Below, piece after piece: positions 35,120-45,699 of a DNA stretch of 64,000 bases. The notes below the pieces were generated by a model. It searched no databases. It saw only the letters and a list, made by a program, of their open reading frames with translations, and was not told where the DNA came from. The stretch spans positions 92,736,054 to 92,800,053 of the forward strand of contig NC_080170.1 in assembly GCF_950295315.1 (NCBI RefSeq), written 5' to 3'. A program made the translations under genes and the position numbers. The number at the start of each line of letters is the position of its first letter. The stretch's first letter is position 1. Source of the DNA: Erinaceus europaeus (taxonomy: Eukaryota > Chordata > Mammalia > Eulipotyphla > Erinaceidae).

Positions 35120-36010
35120 AGCTGGGGAAGTAGTTAAATGGTGAAATGGGAGACCTTGTACACATTGGTTAAATTGTATATTGCTGCACAGCTCTGAAAG
35201 GAAGTTCTTGAAGACTAGTCCTGAATTGAGTACAGCCTAAAATGTTCCTAGCTGTGACCTGCAACTACAAGCTCAGACTGACAGGGACTCAGAGGTCACA
35301 CAAACTTCTGTGCTAACTAGGAACATATATGTATCCTTGGTCAGATCAATGTGGTAAACTATTTATGGTAATCTTTCCTCAAGTTTGTAAGCTACTGTCT
35401 GCCTTAATCCAGCTTTTTAGCCCTGTTCTAAACTCTGAAAACATCTTCCTTTACAGTATTTTGAGTCTACCTGCCATGTTAGCTATCAGGCTCAGGCAAA
35501 AATTACTGAAGTCATAGCCCCCTTGAAATATATCTAAAATAGACTTCCTGGATTCTTCCCACCCAAAGGCCCCTAATTTCATCTGCTCTATTCCTACTTT
35601 GGGCTCCTGCTTATCAAACAATTTGTCCTGATTTATATCCTATCACCAAATTGCAGACGCTACTAGGAATCCATCCTAATTTGCCTAAACACACAATCTC
35701 ACCAATGTGACTCAGAACCTCATCTCTTCACTGCCCTACCCCAGTAAGAAAAGACAGAAACAAGCGAGGGGTATGGATTGGCCTGCCAACGCCCATATCC
35801 AGCAGAGAAGCAATTATAGAAGAAAGATCTTCTACCTTCTGAACCCCAAAAAGAATTTTGGCCTATACTCCCAAAAGGATATAGGGAAATTTCAAATGGA
35901 GGGGATGGAACACAAAACTCTTGAAAACTCTTGCAGTGGGAACTGTATGGAATTATATCCCTGATATAATGTTGTTAATCCTTATTAAACCACTAATAAA
36001 AACTTTTTTG
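35120..36010 (+). mobile_element. Long non-coding retroposon copy, 5'-truncated
   Basis: GTACAGCCTAAAATGTTCC, CAGGCTCAGGCAAAAATTACTGAAGTCATAG, CAATTATAGAAGAAAGATCTTC and the tail ACCACTAATAAAAACTTTT follow the same order as at 46390-47207. Confidence 0.8.
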
Positions 36011-36014
36011 AAAA

Positions 36015-36860
36015 ATTAGGTCTATTTTTGTCCTATAAGAATTCTTCAGGTTGCTGTCTACAAGGGTTTGGCCAATTTATATTCCCACCAGCTGTGCAGG
36101 AGGGTTTTTTTTTGCCCTCATAAACTCTTCAGTATTTGTTGGTACTATTCTTTCTGATATATGACATTCTTATAGCAGTGAAGTGGTATGCCATTATTGT
36201 CATTATTTGTATTTCTCTGATAATTAGTGACTAGGAGCATTTTTTTCATATGTCTATAGGCCTTTTATATCCCTTCCTTGGGAAATATTCTATTCATATC
36301 CTCTCCTAACTTTCAGATTTTTTTTCTGAGTTTGGTAACCTCAGAAACCTTTGTATATTTTAATTATTAATCTTCTGTCTGATGTATGGCATAAAGGGAT
36401 CTTTATCCCTGTAAGGAATCTCTCTATTTGAATGGCAGTTTCTTTTGCTATGCAGAAGCTTTTCCATAACCAACAAAAAATCAATGGCTAAGAAAGTTGT
36501 GCTGTATATACATCCAGTGGAATATTACTCAGCTATTAAGAAGAATAAAGTGACCTTTGTAATCTCATCTTGGATGGAATATGAAGGAATCATGTTAAGT
36601 GATATAAAGCAGGAAGAGAAGGATGAATGTGGGATAGTTTCATTCATAGGAAAAACTTAAGAAAAAAAATCACAGAAGACAGACCTTTCACCTTCTGCAC
36701 CCCACAAGGATCCTAGGCCTATGCTCTCAAAGGCATAAAAAATAGGAAAGCTTCCAATGGAAAGGATTGTATGAGAAACTCTGGTGGTAGGAATTGTGTG
36801 GGACTGTATACCTCTTATCTAACAGACTTGTTGATCATTATTAAATCATTAAAAAAGTAA
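36015..36860 (+). mobile_element. LINE-1 end with inverted 5' part (twin-priming type)
   Basis: 36030-36465 is antisense LINE-1 ORF2 (CAATTTATATTCCCACCAGCTG, TTGAATGGCAGTTTCTTTTGC). At about 36470 it switches to sense (GTGGAATATTACTCAGCTATTAAGAAG, GGATGAATGTGGGATAG), then a shortened 3'UTR and the tail TATTAAATCATTAAAAAAG. Confidence 0.85.
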
Positions 36861-36869
36861 AAAAGCACA

Positions 36870-37060
36870 GAAAGGATAAACATAAAGTAAAACATGGACT
36901 CGCTTGGTATATTACACTACAACAAAAGATCCTGGGGAAGAACAAAGAGAGAGAGGGAGTGGGAGGGGGGCTTACAGGTCCTGAGACATGATTATGGTCC
37001 TTATTTAGAGTGAGAGTATTTTACAGATACATATCTTGGTGAGATGAGAAATTATACACA
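36870..37060 (+). mobile_element. LINE-1-type 3'UTR fragment
   Basis: AGGTCCTGAGACATGATTATGG and GGTGAGATGAGAAATTATACACATATG resemble other 3'UTR fragments at 31355 and 53390. Confidence 0.5.
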
Positions 37061-37080
37061 TATGTCAAATGTCTGGAAAT

Positions 37081-37601
37081 TGTGAGGAGCCTCACAAAGC
37101 ACCCTGCATTTTTCTGCCTCCAGGGGCCTGTCATTCCTTAAAACATTAAGCCAGCTCCCCCTGCTCCACCCTGCAGTCCTGTTACTATGGCCTATCTACA
37201 TCATCACTGTGTTGCCTGAAGGATCCCCACTCATTCCATTCCTTTGATCTCTCTTCTTTCTACCCTCAAGACCCTCCCTGCTTGCAGGGTATTATTAATT
37301 CTACCAGGTAAAATCCTCCCAACAGTTGCAAAGGAAGTTCCTACCTTTCCAGCCCTTTTTGCCTTTCTCCGCCCCTTTCCTAGCCATTTCCATTTCCAAC
37401 TTGCCACTTCTGGTCTGCCCTTTAAAAGCCTTGGCTCTCTGATCAATAAAGAATTGCATTGCCTTGCTGCCACCATGAGCTTGGTTCATGAGTCATCTCC
37501 CTCGCGTTGCTGAGTGAGTAGCAGCCCAGGCTGGCTCCTGTCGATTCTCTCCAACCCAGAGAGTACATGCCCAGGAAGAGGCACCCCATGCTAGCCCAGC
37601 A
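37081..37601 (+). mobile_element. Solo LTR related to the 57.5 kb provirus
   Basis: 521 bases with TG..CA ends (TGTGAGGAGCCTC to CTAGCCCAGCA). TATA-like TTTAAAAG is at 37421 and AATAAA at 37445-37450. The U5 end shares TTCTCTCCAACCCAGAGAGT and its surroundings with the provirus 5' LTR, but the U3 is different. No internal viral sequence is attached, and no clear target duplication is visible (GGAAAT on the left, GTTAAA on the right). Confidence 0.85.
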
Positions 37602-37779
37602 GTTAAAAACTGTACTGTAAACTCTTAACACACACTCCCATCCACCCCCACAGAAAAACAGCTTCCTACTTTAGTCTGCTATCATTGAATGATCTTGACT
37701 TGATGTTTCATGATAATTTTAAAGTCTCTTTGTAAGAAGACACAGTTTGCCAAGCTTAAAACTATTCTTAACTTTAGAT

Positions 37780-38457
37780 GATTGGATTGAACAAAAATTA
37801 AATTGTCATATAATCCAGAAACTCCATATCTGTTTATATTTAGAAAGAAATAGAAATCTAGAGTTAAAAAAATAATTTAGTACATGTATTTACTCCAGCA
37901 TTAGAGCCAAAACATGGCATAAGCAACCAAAATGTCTAACAATGGGTGAAAAGATTGAAATGCGGCAGTAGTACAATGTAATATCATTCTTTTTTTATTT
38001 ATATTTATTTATTTTCTCTTTTGTTGCCCTTGTTTTATTTATAGTTGTAGTTATTATTTTTGTTGTTATTGATGTCATTATTGTTGGATAGGACAGAGAA
38101 AAATGGAGAGAGGAGGGGAAGACAGAGAGAATGAAAAAGATAGATACCTGTAGACCTGCCTCACCGCTTGTGAAGTGACTCCCTTGCAGGTGGGGAGACA
38201 GGGGCTCAAACTGGGATCCTTATGCTGGTCCTTGCGCTTTGCGCCACCTGTGCTTAAACATCATCCTATTTTAAACGAAAGGATACTGTGTGTGCAACAA
38301 CATGGGTGTATACAGAGAACATTAAGTGAAATGAAATAAGCAGACATCTAAATATTAGCACTACATGACACTACTTATATAAAGAATTTGAAATAGCCAA
38401 ATTTTTATGTGAAACTCAGAGAATGAGAAGGAGGAGGAGGAGAAGAAAGGTAAATAA
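37780..38457 (+). mobile_element. Old LINE-1 3' region interrupted by a SINE
   Basis: CAGAAACTCCATATCTGTTTATA, AAAATGTCTAACAATGGGTG, [SINE 37992-38260], then GGATACTGTGTGTGCAACAACATGG and GAACATTAAGTGAAATGAAATAAGC. Confidence 0.7.
37992..38260 (-). mobile_element. tRNA-derived SINE, short-tail type
   Basis: Reversed copy: GTTGTTATTGATGTCATTATTG, GGATAGGACAGAGAAAAATGG, CTTGCAGGTGGGGAGACAGG, TTGCGCTTTGCGCCACCTG. Diverged flanking repeats ATATCATTCT and ACATCATCCT. Confidence 0.9.
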
Positions 38458-38665
38458 AAATCATTTGGGTACTGCACCAAAGTAAAAGATTTTGGAGTGG
38501 GTACAGGGGGAGATTTTATGTCCTGGAACATGATGGTTAGAGGACCTAGTGGAATGTTTACTGTTATGTGAAAAACTGAGAAATGTTATGCATACACACA
38601 CTATTATATTTACTGTTGACTGTAAAATATTAATCCTGCAATAAAGAAAAAAATATTTGGGGGTA
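38458..38665 (+). mobile_element. LINE-1 3'UTR (module 1)
   Basis: GCACCAAAGTAAAAGATTTTGG, GAGGACCTAGTGGAATG and GAGAAATGTTATGCATACAC, ending CTGCAATAAAGAAAA. A longer version of the tails at 12476 and 13610. Confidence 0.8.
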
Positions 38666-38829
38666 AATAATGACACTTTTGCCCCATGTGAATATTCACC
38701 AAAGTGTAATCTCAGTAGGGATTAAGTTACTAAGTAACTAGAATGACTAATTTCTCTGAATATAGGTCAGTCCCTAAGGGAAAGAGAGGAAGACTAGCAA
38801 TCTCTTCAAAATTCAAGCTTCTTTTAAAA

Positions 38830-38972
38830 ATATTTTATTTATTAATGAAAAATATAGGAGGAGAGAGAGAAAGAACCAGGCATCACTATGGTACATGTGC
38901 TGCCCGGGATTGAATTTGGGACTAAATGCTTAAGAGTCCAACACTTCATCCAATGTGCCACCTCCTGGAACA
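38830..38972 (-). mobile_element. Old tRNA-derived SINE
   Basis: AGGAGAGAGAGAAAGAACCAGGC, CCCGGGATTGAATTTGGGAC and CCAATGTGCCACCTCC in reversed SINE order. Confidence 0.55.
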
Positions 38973-38999
38973 CACAAATCAAACTTCTAATGAAATAAA

Positions 39000-39595
39000 A
39001 AATATATAGATTGTTCTACAATAGCAGGGACCTTCCCCATTCTCTATAAAACCATATTTCTCCCAGCCCTTGAGCCACTGGAGCCTAGCTCATTTTCCTT
39101 CACAGTTCTCTCTTTCCATACCATTTGATACAGCATCTAATGATCTCAACCAAATCAATGCAGTCATTACCACCTTGACATGTTTCACTTCAGTGTCCAG
39201 AGACACCAGGCCTGGAATGTCAACCCTTCAGCTCCATTACTCTGCCACCAGGTTGCAAATGTTACCATGATGCCAACATAACTTCCCTGAACTGATGACC
39301 TCACCAATGTATCCTGGAACCCTACTTCTCCAGAGCCCTGTCCCAATAAAGAAAGACAGAAACAGGTTGGGAGTATGGATCAACCTGCCAATGCTTATGT
39401 CCAGTGGAGAAGCAATTACAGAAGCCACTTTATGCACTTCAGAATGATCATGGGTCCATTATCCCTGAGGGATAAAGAACAGGAAAGCTCCCAGTGGAGG
39501 GATTGGATGCAGATCTCTGGTGGTGGGAATTATGTGGAATTGTACCCTTCTTATCCAATGGACTGTCTTCATAATTAAACCAATAAAAATACATC
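39000..39595 (+). mobile_element. Long non-coding retroposon copy, internally deleted
   Basis: CAGCATCTAATGATCTCAACC (5' module) is joined near 39240 to CCACCAGGTTGCAAATGTTACC and the usual 3' module (CTCCCAGTGGAGGGATTGGATG, tail AACCAATAAAAATAC). Confidence 0.75.
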
Positions 39596-41748
39596 TAGGT
39601 TGTGGTTGGCTTCCCAAATTATAAAAGATTACATGAAGATTATTGCCTTTGATGATAAGAATTATTTGCAGTGTGAGTCACACAAATTAGAAAAATTGAC
39701 ATGAACATAAATTGACCCAAAATGTGGTATAATATAGTACTTGAATAATTTTCTGAGATCAGGGACAGTGTGTGGATGTGCCCCTTAACAGAGTAGACCT
39801 TTGGTACAGGTTCACACTATCAAAAATCTCCAGCAAGAAGATTCACTGCTGATGTTAATTTTATGTTATTGAGGCTTGTTCAGTTTGGCTTCTCTTTATC
39901 TATTGACTGCCCTTTTTGAGTAAAATGAAGCTGCGTTATATAAAAAATATTTAACTAACAGTGGTATAGAAGGGAAGTGTTTAATAACTTAGATATTTAA
40001 ACTTTCAGTTAAATTTCTGTAAGTACATAATCATAGCTAGATAAAAAAATACACTTCATTTATCCATAGCTGAATATAGTTCCTTCTAATATGCCCTCCA
40101 GGCAGAGGAGATAAGAAAGGCTTTGACTTTTTTTTGTACTCCAGTCTTTTCAGTTTTCAAAAAGCTCTACTCTCTACTGTTGCTAAGAGGGAAAAGAAAC
40201 TGTTGCCAAGTAACTTAAAAAAAAAAAAGAGTCCAGCACATACCTCTGTCTTCTTAGTTGCATATCAAATGTGAAAAATTCAGCTGCTCTCAAGGACATG
40301 GTGTGAGGAGTGCAGTATCATTCAGAATGCTATTACAGTACTTCTCTAATAATGATATCCACCTGTATATATATATTTTTATATTCCACCTTGAAATACA
40401 AGTGCATTACTAATGCAATTGCACTTTTCATTTATCTGAAGCTCTTTGCTTAATCATGAGCAAGTAATCTAAAGGAAGATTATTTTGCTTGTTTCATGTA
40501 TTCTTGACCAGGAACAGATGTTATATCTGACCTGTTTAACAAAACTTTCTTTTCATTCACAAGCAGTAGATACATAAATAACTATTACGATTCACCTTGA
40601 TACAACACCAGATTCACTTTGTGATTTAAGAAAGTTAGAGATATATGTTTAATACTGCAAAAATACTAAACAAAAACTTATTCTGAGCAACCCCTAATGA
40701 AAATCTACTATCCCTTTCTAAGAATTTTTAACAGCCTCTCATTTCTGTTGTTATATGAAACCTTTTTCTATACCATGTCCAAAGTTAGTGGACAGTGATA
40801 TATCCAAGGAGAAATGATTTGCTAGATGAGTTTAGCAAATTAAATATCTCCCTTAGTAACGTGCATTAGAACACACATAGTCAGATGTTGATTTATGTTG
40901 TGGCCATCAAAATCTGGGGCAATATTAATCCACATAAAGGGAGAATAAACCCATGCAGATAGGATGGTGATAACGGTAAATAAAATGAGAAGCTGCCTCA
41001 TAGCAGATACAGAATGAAGCAAAAGACAAACCACCAGAGGAAAAGACACTGACTCAAAATGTTTAGCTTTAATTAACAATAGTTGGTTTAACCTTTTAAA
41101 TAACTTTGTTTAAATCTCTTATCAAATCTCTTTGCTTTGGAAATATAGTGAAGACTCTTGGTCACTGATGGTTATCAAAATTTATTTCTATCTAATATGT
41201 TCATATTGATTCAAAATATTAATTTCCCACCCTAACATCCTCCCATTCATTTCTTATAATTACCTATATTTTTAGCAGCTTGAGGATCAAGATACAAGAC
41301 ATGAGAATGTGGTGATGTGTTCATTGTCTTTAAGTTCTATTTTCCAAAACACTTTATTGAGGAAAATAATGATTAACAATGTAATTTTCATGTAAGTATA
41401 GTTTCTTATCTCCTTGCGAATAGTGACCACACATCTCACCCACTACAAAATGGAATCTCCCTTTACCACAGTGCAAATACAATAATGAGTGGTCATGTAT
41501 AAGTTCAGTGTAATTGGACATGGTTATCTCAACTGGCAAGTATCCACGGACAATTTGATTCAGTCTTCTCTCTGATCATCACCTATTATCTCTGAGAAGC
41601 AAGTGTGATTTTCTTAGAATGCACCTCCTTCTTGATCGAGGGTCCCTTCGCTGTTGACTATGCCTTCAAAAAAGGCATCCCTGACTCTTTGTGACCCTGA
41701 TTTGAGTACAGTTTCAGATCCTTTTTTTAATAGAATGAATAAAATAGA
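39596..41748. other. Low-copy DNA, nothing recognised
   Basis: 2.15 kb, the longest stretch free of recognised mobile elements. Frames of at most 79 codons, none with a domain. If the window lies in a gene, this is intronic-type sequence. Confidence 0.45.
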
Positions 41749-41749
41749 G

Positions 41750-41804
<55 letters not shown>

Positions 41805-41827
41805 AGGAAGGAAGGAAGGAAGGAAGG
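41749..41827 (+). repeat. (GAAA)n then (GGAA)n microsatellite
   Basis: About 13 GAAA units followed by GGAA units. The open frames here are repeat artefacts. Confidence 0.97.
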
Positions 41828-42330
41828 GTAATGCACAACACCAGACACCATAGCTTCCTTCAGTGTAATGGGATTTGGAATTTAAGTCAATCCCATCCAA
41901 GATTTTCCTCCTTCTTGTCTATTCAGATAGTCATATAATGAGCATTAAAGTTCTGCAATTTTCCAACATCCACCAAGGAACTAAGGTTCCAGTGCTATTT
42001 CTTAGAGGTCTGTCCAAGTGATTCTCTTTAACTCCCTTTCAGATTTGGCTTTGTTAATGACACAGTTCTTTGTTGTTGTTGTTTTGTTTTTTTCTTCCAT
42101 GGTTGAAAAAGTAGATTATGAATGATGCTGAGAAGACTCACATTTTCAATGCACTCTGCCAAAGTGCACAGCCAAGAACACCTGATTCTCATACCAACCT
42201 CAAGCCTCTGTTTTTATTTACTAAAGAAGGAGTGGTAGAATAATCATTGGTAAATTCTATATAGGAAAATTTGGCTACCATTGTAGCTACCATTGGTTGC
42301 TCATTGGGATATTTTTCCCTCCTCTTTCTT
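41828..42330. other. Low-copy DNA, nothing recognised
   Basis: No gene or repeat recognised. Confidence 0.4.
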
Positions 42331-42400
42331 TTACCTTCCTTCTTTTCTTTCTTTCTCTCTTCCTTCCTTCCTTCCTTCCTTCCTTCCTTCCTTCCTTTCC
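42331..42400 (+). repeat. (TTCC)n / (TTTC)n microsatellite
   Basis: Pyrimidine tetranucleotide repeat. Confidence 0.95.
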
Positions 42401-42649
42401 TACTTTCTCTATTTTCACTTTTTAAACTGTGGAAATATGATTTTATAATACTATGTTGTCTCAGGCATATAATTTCATATATCTCAAAAATATGTTTAAG
42501 TATACCTTACCTTTCCCAAAGTGCAACCCTCCCTCCACTGTAGGACATTATGAAAAATAAAAAGAATATGAAATTATCTCTTATGAGCTAATTTACAATG
42601 AGCCTTAAAAACAATAATGATTTTTTAAATTAAATTTAATTTTTAAAGT

Positions 42650-43320
42650 ATCAAATAACTTATAATCTTAGACCAGGTGACCAAAAGCAACTGATTCTGC
42701 CAGTATATAAGATATAGTTATTTGTAAATATGATAAATGATATAAATTATGGTATGGTGCAATCAATACTAATCATGGGATTACAAAGTAAACTAAGTTA
42801 CCAAATAATATAATAATAATATAAATATAATAATTGTTATTATATATTTATTGCCTTCTTAAACTCTAAGACAGCAAGAAACCTTCCTCATTCTCTAAAA
42901 ACTCATATTTCTCCCAGTCCTGTAACCTTGGGGAGGGGGAGTTTTCCTGCATGCTTCCTTTGATCCATAGTATTTGATACTGCATCTGCTGATCTCAACC
43001 AGATCAGTGCAACCAGTGGGCCACATCAACATGTTTTACTTTGGACTGTGTCCAGAGATGCCTGGCCTGGGATGTCAACTTTCCATCTCCATTAGTCTGG
43101 TGAGACCTTTCTTAGCTCATAGGATTTCTTGATTCCATTTCGAGTGGCACACTTCCTAACAAAGCCATAGAAACTAGTTATAGACCAGGGCCTGAGATAG
43201 GTCACATTTTCACATGTATCCATAAGTTAGGGGAAAATATATACGTTAAAGAAACGTGTACAATAGTTTGCAGTGACTCCATAAGTGCAGCAAAAAAGTA
43301 GAAAAACCTAAAAAAGACTC
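42650..43320 (+). mobile_element. Long non-coding retroposon, 5' part only
   Basis: GATCTCAACCAGATCAGTGCAACC, GGTGAGACCTTTCTTAGCTCATAGG and CACATGTATCCATAAGTTAGG repeat almost in step at 43570 onward. No 3' module follows before 43570. Confidence 0.7.
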
Positions 43321-43956
43321 CATAAAGTACTTAATTAATATGAGAGGGGAAAAATTGATTGAATGTATTAAATCACAGACTGAGTCTTTTTAGTACATAG
43401 GCTTTGTCTTTGAAATGTTGACTCTCTTAAAAGCTTAGTCCAGGGAGAACAGAAACAACTGGTGGCACAGCTATATACAAATAATGTCAAAGGACATAAA
43501 TTATGATGATGCTGTGTATAATACAGCAAATCCTAACAAAGGGATATTTCAAAGTTAACCCAATTGCCAAACAATGTGATTATAGCAATAACTATCTATT
43601 GTCTTCTTAAATTCTAAGACAGCAGGAACCTCCAGCTTCCTCTATAGAACCTATATTTCCCCAGTCCTGGAACCTCTAGGGTGGGACTCACTTTCCTGCA
43701 TGCTTCTTTCAATTCATACCAAATGGTATTGCATCCACTGATTCCAACCTAATCAATGCAACGAGTATCACCTCAGCATGCTTCACTTCAGACTGTGTCC
43801 AGAGACTTCAGGCATGGAATGTCAACTCTTTACCCTCATTACTTGGGTGAGACCTTTCCTTTCATAGGATTCTCAAATTCCATTCCAGGGGGTTCACTTC
43901 ATAACAAAGTCCCAAAACCTAGATATAGACCAGGTCCCATAAGATAGAACATATGT

Positions 43957-44401
43957 CCTTTTGGCCCCTGCTTCTTCTCCTGCTCAAATGGATCTCTGTT
44001 GAGTGTCCTCAATGTGGTATACAAAGTCCAAATTTATTTTATTATAATGGTGAGGTAGAAATCATAGAAGGAAAAATAAAGTAAAAGAAAAGCAAGGGTG
44101 GGACGAAAGACTGCCCCAGGGGCCTGAAGGCAGGAGAGAGTCCTTCCCACATAAATGTCCCCTTTACTTAATCCCCATCAACCCAACCTCATACCTGGGG
44201 CAGCTTCTCATTGGTTTGATGAAGTCACTAGGTGGGGTTACCTTATCAGAAATTCCTCCCAAACTTGGAAATAAAGAATAGGAAAGCTATCATGGGAGGG
44301 GGAGGGATATGGGGTTCTGGCGGTGGGAACTGTGTGGAGTTGTACCCCTCTTATCCTATGGATTTTGTCAGTGTTTCCTTTTCATAAATAAAAACTAAAA
44401 A
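43957..44401 (+). mobile_element. Chimeric retro-insertion with 16-bp target duplication
   Basis: Flanked by AAGATAGAACATATGT (43941-43956) and AAGATAGAGCATATGT (44402-44417). The first 310 bases are unrelated to the family. The last 130 (from AATAAAGAATAGGAAAGC) are the family 3' end with its A-rich tail. See the LTR-like segment at 43965-44272. Confidence 0.8.
43965..44272 (-). mobile_element. Probable LTR fragment, antisense
   Basis: The reverse complement contains CCAATGAGAAGCTGCCCC (CCAAT box), a pyrimidine-rich stretch and ATTATAATAAAATAAATTTGG (AATAAA signal), in the order expected of U3 and R. No gag or pol is attached. The assignment is inferred from layout only. Confidence 0.45.
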
Positions 44402-45128
44402 AAGATAGAGCATATGTTCACATGTATCCATAAATTAGGGCAAAATATATACCTGAAAGCAAAAATATATAATAGTCTGTAGTGAGTCAGTATCAAGTTC
44501 AAAATAAAATAGTGTCTCTTTAGATACCCTCCTCACCTACTTCCTATTACAGTTCTCTCACTCACTCCAAAGCTAACCTCATCAAAGCAAAGATTGCAAA
44601 AGTTGAATAAGGGCAAGAGACTGGCATACTTTAACAATGACTCTTTAGTCACAATCAGGCCACCCCATCAGCTGGAGCCCTATTAGGGGAGTCATGAGAT
44701 TCCCAAACAGACATGATGGGCCTAGACCTCAAATAAACCCCTCTTTCCATTCTTACCAGTCATCTCTATCAGGAACAACACAATAGACCCCTTTGTGGGC
44801 CCCCATAGGACCTTGCCCTCAACTTGGATCAATAATGGTAGAGCATGTTTCATCCTCCAAAGGGAGGCTGGAAAATATACTCTATGCTACACCTGAGGAA
44901 GATGGGTTCTGATATTGGGGCAGCTTGGAACATTCCTACTTATGACCACAGAATGTGTGCTCAGGTCACATAGGCTCCTAAGCTATGGGCCTCAGATCAC
45001 ATCAAATCAATGGGGTTTACATTCAACAATATTTATTGATCCAGCTTCCTAGTCCTTCTGCTAGTCATAACATCATCTCCCCAGACAATAATCAGGATCC
45101 ACCTGCATGTTAGATTTCAGGCTCAGGC

Positions 45129-45168
45129 AAAAAAAAAAAAACACACACAAAAAAAAAAAAAAAAAAAC
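45129..45168 (+). repeat. A-rich simple repeat
   Basis: Poly-A interrupted by ACACACAC. Confidence 0.95.
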
Positions 45169-45699
45169 ACTAGTATAGCCACAGGCCCTTTGGAATATAA
45201 CTAAAATATGCCTACAAGCTATCTACAAAACAGAGATCCCCCGCCAACTCTTCACCTGCATTATTCCAGCATTTAGGTCCATGATTGGTCAACAATTTGT
45301 TTGGCTTTGTATATTAACTCTCTTTTCAGCCACCAGGTTCCAGATGCTAGCATGATGATGACCAGACTTCCCTGGACAGATGACCCCACCAATGTGTCCT
45401 GGAGCTCTGCTTCCCCAGAGCCCTTCCCCACTAGGGAAAGAGACAGGCTGGGATTATGGATTGACCTATCAATGTCCATGTTCATTGGGGAAGCAATTAC
45501 AGAAACCAGACCTTTCATCTGCTGCATCCCACAATGACCTTGGGTCCATACTCCCAGAGGGTTAAAGAATAGGAAAGCTATCAGGAGAGGGGATGGGATA
45601 CAGACTTCTGATGGTGGGAATTGTGTAAAGTTGTATTCCTCTTATCCTATCATTTAGGCAATGTTTCCTTTTTATAAATAAAAATTTTTAAAAAGTATT

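Larger units (their letters stand above)
43570..45690 (+). mobile_element. Long non-coding retroposon, near-complete, with nested insertion
   Basis: Starts GTCTTCTTAAATTCTAAGACAGC and ends ATTTAGGCAATGTTTCC with ATAAATAAAAATTTT. Removing the nested insertion at 43957-44401 leaves about 1.68 kb. It has no coding frame above 84 codons. Its last 450 bases are the same module as the end of the LINE-1 at 18604-19690. An internal A-rich run sits at 45129-45168. It is either a long LINE-1 3'UTR or a non-autonomous LINE-1 partner. Confidence 0.75.

Noticed and set aside
37075..37607. Target-site duplication for the solo LTR at 37081
   Set aside because: The six flanking bases differ (GGAAAT and GTTAAA). 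Either they have mutated or the ends are slightly off, so none is claimed.
39596..41748. Host exons in the longest repeat-free stretch
   Set aside because: Frames are short, without domains or convincing splice-site-bounded coding sequence. Nothing supports an exon.
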